From UKL13-2 sp044346745 (GTDB taxonomy: Bacteria > Pseudomonadota > Gammaproteobacteria > Burkholderiales > Usitatibacteraceae), in NCBI GenBank assembly GCA_044346745.1, contig JBIIYQ010000096.1, positions 1 through 11,023 on the forward strand: DNA of 11,023 nucleotides, given 5' to 3'. The translations under genes were made by a program, and so were the position numbers. Below, one piece after another: positions 6,910 through 11,023 of the stretch. The notes beneath the pieces are model-generated. The model was given only the letters and a program-made list of their open reading frames with translations. It made no database searches and was not told the DNA's origin. Within the stretch, counting starts at the first letter, position 1, and the number at the start of each line of letters is the position of its first letter.

Positions 6910-7248
6910 TTACTTCTTGCCAGGCGGCATATCGAGCACCGCTTTCACCATTTTCTGAACATCGGCCTCAGGCACGTGGCCGTGGGGAGGCATTGGCACT
7001 GGTCCCCAGACGCCCGAGCCACCCGCCTTCACCTTTGCGGCCATTTTCTCGATCGCCGCCTTTGCGTCCTTTTTGAAACCATCCCGGTATTTGTCAGCGA
7101 CATCCTGATACGACGGGCCCACCAACTTCCTATTGTCCGCATGGCAGGCTGTACAAGCATATTTCTTGTGCAACTCATCGATCGCCGCGGCATTGCCTGC
7201 GGCAAGAAGTGTGGAGGCGGCAAAAAAGACGGGGATCAAACGACTCAT
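6910..7248 (-). CDS. Exported class I monohaem cytochrome c (c551/c552-type)
   Basis: 112 aa from the ATG at 7248, supported by the ribosome binding site AGGA 6 nt upstream. The open frame extends further up but gives no sensible signal peptide. Residues 1-22 form a Sec signal (SRLIPVFFAASTLLAAGNAAA) with likely cleavage after AAA22. The mature protein is about 90 aa. The haem attachment motif is C32-T-A-C35-H36. The conserved LVGPSYQDVADKY follows (42-54), and Met86 in GPVPMPPHG is the expected sixth iron ligand. This is the pattern of the small c551/c552 electron carriers of the periplasm, which serve oxidases or denitrification enzymes. The partner is not evident here because both flanking genes are unrelated. 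The gene ends 377 nt before livK and has no clear terminator. Confidence 0.93.
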   Translation of the reverse strand: MSRLIPVFFAASTLLAAGNAAAIDELHKKYACTACHADNRKLVGPSYQDVADKYRDGFKKDAKAAIEKMAAKVKAGGSGVWGPVPMPPHGHVPEADVQKMVKAVLDMPPGKK

Positions 7249-7317
7249 AACTTTTCCTATTGTTGGATAACGCCGAATGCGACATCCCGGGGAAGAATTT
7301 TCTGACGTACGGGCGAG

Positions 7318-7323
7318 ACTATA
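7318..7323 (-). promoter_or_regulatory. Candidate -10 box for the cytochrome c gene
   Basis: TATAGT on the minus strand (7323-7318, five of six consensus bases) is preceded by a T7 run (7331-7325). It would start a leader of about 60 nt before the cytochrome ATG. The -35 position is AGGCGC, no match, so the promoter would be weak or activator-dependent. The rest of the 244-nt gap to the divergent gene at 7493 shows only a short TTCAG repeat (7409-7425). Confidence 0.35.
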
Positions 7324-7492
7324 CAAAAAAACGCCATGCCGCGCCTCGGGGCAGGAAAGCAGGATTGTGCTAACTTATTGGCTGTTACGCCGCATTGTCG
7401 CAAAGCCTTCAGTTCAGATTCAGATCCGTGATGAACTCGTCGTGCGGCGCGTGCTTGTTTGTGTGGTTCAGATCATTCCAATTGGGGTCGTT

Positions 7493-7720
7493 ATGTTTCT
7501 CGCCGTCGTCGCTGTTGTTATCCTGCTCATGAAAATCGCCGACATCAACCCGGTTGCCAATTGGGACTGGTGGCAAGTAATGCTGCCGTTCGCACTTCTC
7601 TTCTTTTGGTGGGAGTTCTTGTCGAAGTGGATTGGCTGGGATAAACGCACCGCCGAGAGAAAAATGGCTGAAGACATGAAGCAATCGCAGGAAACCAAGA
7701 AAAAGAATCGCGGCTTCTAG
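7493..7720 (+). CDS. Small Trp-rich membrane protein (TIGR04438-like)
   Basis: 75 aa, the only plus-strand gene. An N-terminal helix (about 1-15) is followed by the signature KIADINPVANWDWWQVMLPF (14-33), a second hydrophobic stretch LLFFWWEF (35-42), and a highly charged, probably cytosolic tail (50-75). Seven tryptophans (24, 26, 27, 39, 40, 46, 49) in 75 residues are diagnostic of this small betaproteobacterial family, whose function is unknown to me. I chose the ATG at 7493, with GGGG 7 nt upstream, because the family pattern begins here. The frame stays open for 72 more codons upstream, but that part has no family character. It is divergent from the cytochrome gene and convergent with the amidase, with the two stop codons overlapping in one CTAG. 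I see no promoter that I would defend. Confidence 0.84.
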   Translation: MFLAVVAVVILLMKIADINPVANWDWWQVMLPFALLFFWWEFLSKWIGWDKRTAERKMAEDMKQSQETKKKNRGF

Positions 7721-9066
7721 CTTGTAGCAACTAAGGCGAGCTCAATCGCCGCCCCGAGGCGTTGTAACTTTGCGTCTCCAGTTGTCTCTCCGACCACCAT
7801 CAAACCAACTGGGGCTTCACCATGCTGGTGACACGGCAACGACCAAGCGGGCCGATTCAATACGTTGTACGGGGCGGCATTACGCAAGGTCAGCGAATTA
7901 ATACGGTAAAGATCGTCCTCCGACCTGTCTAAATCAGCCATTGCGGGTGCCACAATCGGCACCGTCGGCGCGAGTAAGGCGTCGAAGGGCGACGTCGTTT
8001 TGTCGGCTGATGCCATCAATTTCAATCGCAGCGCCTGAAGATTGCGGTAGTCAGACTCTTTCATTGCCGCACCCAGCATCAGCCGCTTGGCAACCCTGGG
8101 GTCAAACTGCTCGTACTGTTTCTCCAGCCGCTCGCGATGCAGCTGGTAGGCCTCATACCCAGAAAAATTCACCAGCTTGCTGCCATCGGCTTCGTCTTGC
8201 AACTCTTGAAACACGAATTCCTTGATTGTTGCACCGGCACGGGAGATTCGCGTCAAGGCCGACGCAAACGCACGCTCAACCTCGCGATCCAACTTATCAA
8301 GCATGATGGTGGTAGGCACACCAAAGGTCAGGCCGCGCAAACTGGCGGGTTCGCGCGTTGAAATCGATTCACCCGCCATTACACGATCAAGCAACACGCA
8401 ACAATTCGCCGACACCCCAAGCGGCCCGATGGAATCGCGCGTATGCGATAGCGGGAATGCCCCGGCCAGTGGCACTCGTGCTTGCGTCGGTTTGTAGCCG
8501 GTAAGCCCACAAAACGCTGCCGGGATCCGCACCGAGCCACCCGTATCCGAGCCAATCGTCGCGGCTGCCATACGGTCGGTGATACTCACCGCGCCACCCG
8601 AGGTCGAGCCACCGGGTATCCGTTTTGTGGTGCGATCCCAAGGATTAAGGGGCGTGCCGTAATGGCTGTTGGTGCCATGTCCCCCGTAAGCAAACTCGGT
8701 CATGTTGGTACGCCCAATCAAGATCAGGCCCGCTGCTCTTAATCTCGCGATGGCCGGTGCGTCACGTTCAGCCGGAGGTGCGTGCGCCAATATCGTTGAA
8801 CCGGCCCGTGTCACCTCACCGGCCACGTCAAACAAGTCCTTGATGGAAATTGGTATTCCTGCAACCGGGCTGGCCACCTCACTACGGGCGCGAGCTTTAT
8901 CGGCTGCGCGGGCGGCACGCCGCGCACCGTCCCGATACACCTCGATAAACGCACGCGCGCCCTCGCCTGCTGGGTCGTCGATAGCCTCGAGACACTGCTC
9001 AACGAGCGCCTCAGACGTTGTTTCGCCCAAACGTAGCTCTTGGGCGATGTCTATGAGTGTTTTCAT
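7717..9066 (-). CDS. Amidase signature family hydrolase (GatA/AtzF-like fold)
   Basis: 449 aa from an ATG at 9066 (weak ribosome binding site). This is a cytosolic hydrolase of C-N amide bonds using the Ser-cisSer-Lys triad: Lys76 in GIPISIKDLFD, Ser154 in RIPGGSTSGGAVS, and the nucleophile Ser178 in GSDTGGSVRIPAA. The 24-residue spacing from Ser154 to Ser178 is the family's usual one. The sequence RTNMTEFAYGG and NPWDRTTKRIPGG before the serine block are typical. The block reads GGSTSGG, not GGSSGGS as in GatA, pointing to the stand-alone amidase branch. No gatB or gatC is adjacent, so it is not part of a tRNA amidotransferase cluster here. The substrate cannot be inferred. No signal peptide. 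It converges on the Trp-rich gene with overlapping stops, leaving no room for a terminator between them. Confidence 0.94.
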   Translation of the reverse strand: MKTLIDIAQELRLGETTSEALVEQCLEAIDDPAGEGARAFIEVYRDGARRAARAADKARARSEVASPVAGIPISIKDLFDVAGEVTRAGSTILAHAPPAERDAPAIARLRAAGLILIGRTNMTEFAYGGHGTNSHYGTPLNPWDRTTKRIPGGSTSGGAVSITDRMAAATIGSDTGGSVRIPAAFCGLTGYKPTQARVPLAGAFPLSHTRDSIGPLGVSANCCVLLDRVMAGESISTREPASLRGLTFGVPTTIMLDKLDREVERAFASALTRISRAGATIKEFVFQELQDEADGSKLVNFSGYEAYQLHRERLEKQYEQFDPRVAKRLMLGAAMKESDYRNLQALRLKLMASADKTTSPFDALLAPTVPIVAPAMADLDRSEDDLYRINSLTLRNAAPYNVLNRPAWSLPCHQHGEAPVGLMVVGETTGDAKLQRLGAAIELALVATS

Positions 9067-9149
9067 GGGACTCTACAAGGGGAAGAAACGCAGTTTAGAT
9101 CACGGAAGACATCAATCTACCAGTCCACTCCTACCTCTTCGGGTGGGGA

Positions 9150-9179
9150 ATCATTGAACTGCGACCGTTACAGTCTCAA
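9150..9179 (-). promoter_or_regulatory. Weak candidate promoter for the amidase gene
   Basis: On the minus strand, TTGAGA (9179-9174, five of six) and AATGAT (9155-9150, four of six) are separated by 18 bp, about 75-85 nt before the amidase ATG. The match is moderate and unsupported by other evidence. Confidence 0.3.
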
Positions 9180-9187
9180 TGTGCGTG

Positions 9188-9246
9188 ACGGGTGCACAAA
9201 ATGCATCCGTACTTCGGGGTCGGCTCATTTGGGCCGACCCTTTTTT
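9188..9246 (+). ncRNA. Candidate 3' end of a small plus-strand RNA (two tandem hairpins and T6)
   Basis: The first hairpin is ACGGGTGCA (9188-9196) with TGCATCCGT (9202-9210), 9 bp with loop CAAAA. Six nt later comes a 10-bp terminator stem and T6. Each stem contains one G-U wobble that pairs only in the plus-strand RNA (it would be A-C on the minus strand), which favours the plus strand. I found no convincing plus-strand promoter between 9067 and 9188, and no plus-strand gene precedes it. The RNA itself is therefore inference; the structure is seen. Confidence 0.3.
9217..9246 (+). terminator. Intrinsic terminator on the plus strand
   Basis: The stem is GGGTCGGCTC (9217-9226), loop ATTT (9227-9230), then GGGCCGACCC (9231-9240), followed by TTTTTT (9241-9246). 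It has 10 bp with one G-U. On the minus strand the hairpin loses the T-tract and pairs less well, yet it lies right after the DUF2788 stop codon (TAA, 9247-9245) and may also contribute to ending that transcript. Confidence 0.7.
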
Positions 9247-9460
9247 ATGCTTTGGTCAGCACCCATTGGATGACAAGTTTCGCCACAAACCCGAGCATGC
9301 CAAATCCGAGCGCCAGGAACAAAACAAACGTCCCCATCTTGCCCGCTTTGCTTTCCCACGCCAGCTGGGCAATGATAAACACCATATAGAGCATAAATGC
9401 GGCGAGACCAAAGCTCAGACCGAAAGCCGAAATCTGCGCTTCGGTAAAGCCAAAAATCAC
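9245..9460 (-). CDS. DUF2788 small membrane protein
   Basis: 71 aa, starting with GTG at 9460. The start is fixed by AGGA 6 nt upstream and by a 4-nt overlap (GTGA) with the stop of the preceding gene. Two predicted transmembrane helices (about 11-33 and 42-66) are joined by a short charged turn, LAWESKAGKMG (33-43). The pattern TEAQISAFGL at the start and ESKAGKMGTFVLFLALGFGMLGFVAK in the second half (36-61) matches DUF2788 as I know it. The function is unknown. Coupled translation with the DUF2189 gene suggests the two membrane proteins are made together, perhaps as partners; that is inference. Its stop codon touches the T-tract of the plus-strand terminator. Confidence 0.88.
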   Translation of the reverse strand: MIFGFTEAQISAFGLSFGLAAFMLYMVFIIAQLAWESKAGKMGTFVLFLALGFGMLGFVAKLVIQWVLTKA

Positions 9461-10296
9461 CTTGCTTCCTCGGCAGAATCGGGCCGCAGCCGGGGCGGCA
9501 GAGTGGTCGTATCAACCAGATCCCGGTACGCATACCAACTGGCATGTCCGAGCAGAGGAATGACAAAAATCAGCCCGAACAGAACCGTCGCGAAACCGAC
9601 CAGCGTGAGCAACATCAATAAGGCCGCCCAAAGTGCGATTGGCAGCGGATTCGCCTGTACCACCCGCCAGCTGGTCAGCACCGCTTGCATCGGCGTGATA
9701 TGCCGATCCAACAGCATTTGCATCGCGACCACGCTTGAGGCAAAGACGGGTGCTGCCAACACACCGCCCAAAATCAGCCATAGCTCAAAAACATGGGAGC
9801 TCGGTGCAACAACGATGTAGCGCAAAAAATCCGCCGGACTATTGATCGGTACCGGCGCAAACAACGTTATGAAGGCTGCTGAAGTCAACACCCAGCCGGT
9901 GCCTGCCAGTGCCAATAGCAGACCGAATCGCACCAAACACCAATAACTGGTGGGGTCGGCGCGTCGATTTTCTCCCCACACCGTCCACGTCCGCATGAGC
10001 AGAGAGAAATCGGCGGGCTCGCCTCGTTCGAGCGCCCGACTCAACGCATACAGGCCGGTCGCGAGCACTGGAGCCACCACCAGGAAGCCCGAAAACGCTC
10101 CCGCCAACAGCCAAAAGCGATCACGCGCAACAACAAGCAACACGAAGCCGAAAACCGCCACCGCCACACCATGGGCGAGGCTTACCATCGGGCAGCGCCA
10201 CATATCGCGCCAGCCGTTCGCCAGCCAGCGAAATGGTTGCCTTAGCGATACCACCCGAACTACCGCTTGTTCGCCCTGCGGACGATTGAGATTCAT
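9457..10296 (-). CDS. DUF2189 domain integral membrane protein
   Basis: 279 aa from an ATG at 10296 without a strong ribosome binding site. A cytosolic N terminus (about 1-37) contains LRQPFRWLANGWRDMWRCP, a typical DUF2189 opening. About six transmembrane segments follow (roughly 38-57, 61-85, 119-148, 168-194 and a double one at 218-250). Other conserved features are GLYALSRALERGEP (81-94) after the second helix, the helix-breaking VIPLLGHASWYAYRDL (245-260), and a basic C-terminal tail. The family is common in proteobacteria and lacks an assigned function; the architecture gives no catalytic motif. It lies 29 nt downstream of the dehydrogenase gene and overlaps the DUF2788 start by 4 nt, so the three genes probably share a transcript. 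Confidence 0.87.
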   Translation of the reverse strand: MNLNRPQGEQAVVRVVSLRQPFRWLANGWRDMWRCPMVSLAHGVAVAVFGFVLLVVARDRFWLLAGAFSGFLVVAPVLATGLYALSRALERGEPADFSLLMRTWTVWGENRRADPTSYWCLVRFGLLLALAGTGWVLTSAAFITLFAPVPINSPADFLRYIVVAPSSHVFELWLILGGVLAAPVFASSVVAMQMLLDRHITPMQAVLTSWRVVQANPLPIALWAALLMLLTLVGFATVLFGLIFVIPLLGHASWYAYRDLVDTTTLPPRLRPDSAEEAR

Positions 10297-10325
10297 CGGT
10301 TTCGCGAGGCTTTATTGATCGGACG

Positions 10326-11023
10326 TCAGCGAACCGCGTCCGCGATCGCCCGACCAACTTCCACCGTCGTCGCCGTGCCACCCATATCGCGTGTGCGGGG
10401 GCCGTCCACCAACACGGTCTCGATGGCTCGGACGACTGCGTCAGCAGCCGCTTTGTGGCCAAGAAACTCCAGCATCATGGCCCCCGACCAAATCTGTCCA
10501 ATCGGGTTGGCAATGCCCTTGCCGAAGATATCGGGGGCGCTGCCGTGTACCGGTTCAAAACAGCTCGGGAACTCACGCTCGGGGTTAAGGTTGCCAGATG
10601 GCGCGATACCGATCGTTCCGGTACAGGCCGGACCGAGATCAGACAGAATGTCGCCGAACAAATTGGATGCCACCACCACATCAAACCAGTCTGGGTGCAA
10701 CACGAAGTGCGCGGTCAAAATATCGACGTGATACTGAGAGGTCTTGATGTCTGGATAACGCGCCGACATTTCCTTAAAGCGTTCATCCCAGTAAGGCATC
10801 GTGATGGCGATGCCGTTCGACTTGGTGCAAGATGTGACGTGCTTTTTGTTGCGCGTCTTTGCAAGTTCGAAGGCGAACTTCATGATGCGGTCCACGCCAC
10901 GCCTCGTGAAGATGGTTTGCTGCATCACGGATTCATGCTCGGTACCGGCATACATACGCCCACCGATACTCGAATACTCGCCTTCATTGTTTTCGCGAAC
11001 CACCCAAAAATCAATATCGCCGG
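10326..11023 (-). CDS. Tartrate dehydrogenase / D-malate dehydrogenase (TtuC/DmlA type), C-terminal part, cut by window edge
   Basis: 231 codons are visible and the frame runs off the right edge; relatives are about 360 aa, so the N-terminal third is missing. The protein belongs to the isopropylmalate/isocitrate dehydrogenase fold. The visible part starts GDIDFWVVRENNEGEY, the substrate-loop stretch of the tartrate/D-malate branch (RENNEGEYSS rather than the ENTGGIY of LeuB). Other landmarks, counted from the first visible codon, are Lys67 in TKSNG, Asp100 in QYHVDILTAHFV, Asp124 and Asp128 in SNLFGDILSDLG (Mg2+/Mn2+ ligands in the family), and EPVHGSAPDI (NAD site). The expected reaction is NAD-dependent oxidative decarboxylation of D-malate or oxidation of tartrate. 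The substrate cannot be settled by sequence alone, so no symbol is given. It is followed after 29 nt by the DUF2189 gene. Confidence 0.92.
   Translation of the reverse strand, partial: GDIDFWVVRENNEGEYSSIGGRMYAGTEHESVMQQTIFTRRGVDRIMKFAFELAKTRNKKHVTSCTKSNGIAITMPYWDERFKEMSARYPDIKTSQYHVDILTAHFVLHPDWFDVVVASNLFGDILSDLGPACTGTIGIAPSGNLNPEREFPSCFEPVHGSAPDIFGKGIANPIGQIWSGAMMLEFLGHKAAADAVVRAIETVLVDGPRTRDMGGTATTVEVGRAIADAVR

Noticed and set aside
7318..7335. Sigma54-type promoter (TGGC...TTG) before the cytochrome gene
   Set aside because: The GC element at the required 10-nt distance after GG is missing.
7409..7425. TTCAG-TTCAGA-TTCAGA direct repeat as a regulator site
   Set aside because: Only 17 nt, imperfect, and not placed with any convincing promoter.
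7717..9066. Amidase as GatA of the tRNA amidotransferase
   Set aside because: No gatB/gatC next to it and the serine block GGSTSGG differs from the GatA form.

Overview
This window looks like an ordinary chromosomal stretch from a moderately GC-rich Gram-negative bacterium, most likely a betaproteobacterium (Burkholderiales/Rhodocyclales-like). Pointers are a small Trp-rich membrane protein of a type I know mainly from betaproteobacteria, a LIV-binding protein in lipoprotein form, DUF2788 and DUF2189 proteins, and a periplasmic class I cytochrome c. Assignments rest on motif recognition by eye; no database search was run. I see no phage, IS element, CRISPR array, tRNA or rRNA.

Layout, left to right; all genes are on the minus strand except one. 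(1) 1-466: N-terminal half of a CaCA-family Ca2+/Na+ antiporter, cut by the window edge. (2) 547-1338: EcsC-family protein. (3) 1413-6532: a complete branched-chain amino acid ABC transporter, transcribed livK-livH-livM-livG-livF. livM/livG and livG/livF overlap by 4 nt. A perfect 11-bp hairpin with U-tracts lies between livK and livH. livK has a clear sigma70-type promoter (6744-6773) and a structured leader of about 205 nt. (4) 6910-7248: exported monohaem cytochrome c. (5) 7493-7720: the only plus-strand gene, the 75-aa Trp-rich membrane protein, whose stop codon overlaps the stop of the convergent amidase in a shared CTAG. (6) 7717-9066: amidase-signature hydrolase. (7) 9067-9244: non-coding gap with two adjacent hairpins and a T6 tract on the plus strand, read from right to left by no gene: a candidate terminator or small-RNA 3' end. 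(8) 9245-10296: two coupled membrane proteins, DUF2788 and DUF2189. (9) 10326-11023: C-terminal two thirds of a tartrate/D-malate dehydrogenase-type enzyme, cut by the right edge.

The liv genes form one functional unit. LivK, a lipid-anchored binding protein with an Ala/Pro-rich tail, delivers ligand to the LivH/LivM channel, which is driven by the LivG/LivF ATPases. The livK-livH hairpin probably keeps binding protein in excess over membrane components. The other genes show no obvious shared pathway. The dehydrogenase, DUF2189 and DUF2788 genes are close enough to be co-transcribed. I found no strong evidence for a new multi-gene system. The best leads are the plus-strand hairpin pair near 9188-9246, the livK leader, and unusual insertions or tails in LivH and LivK.
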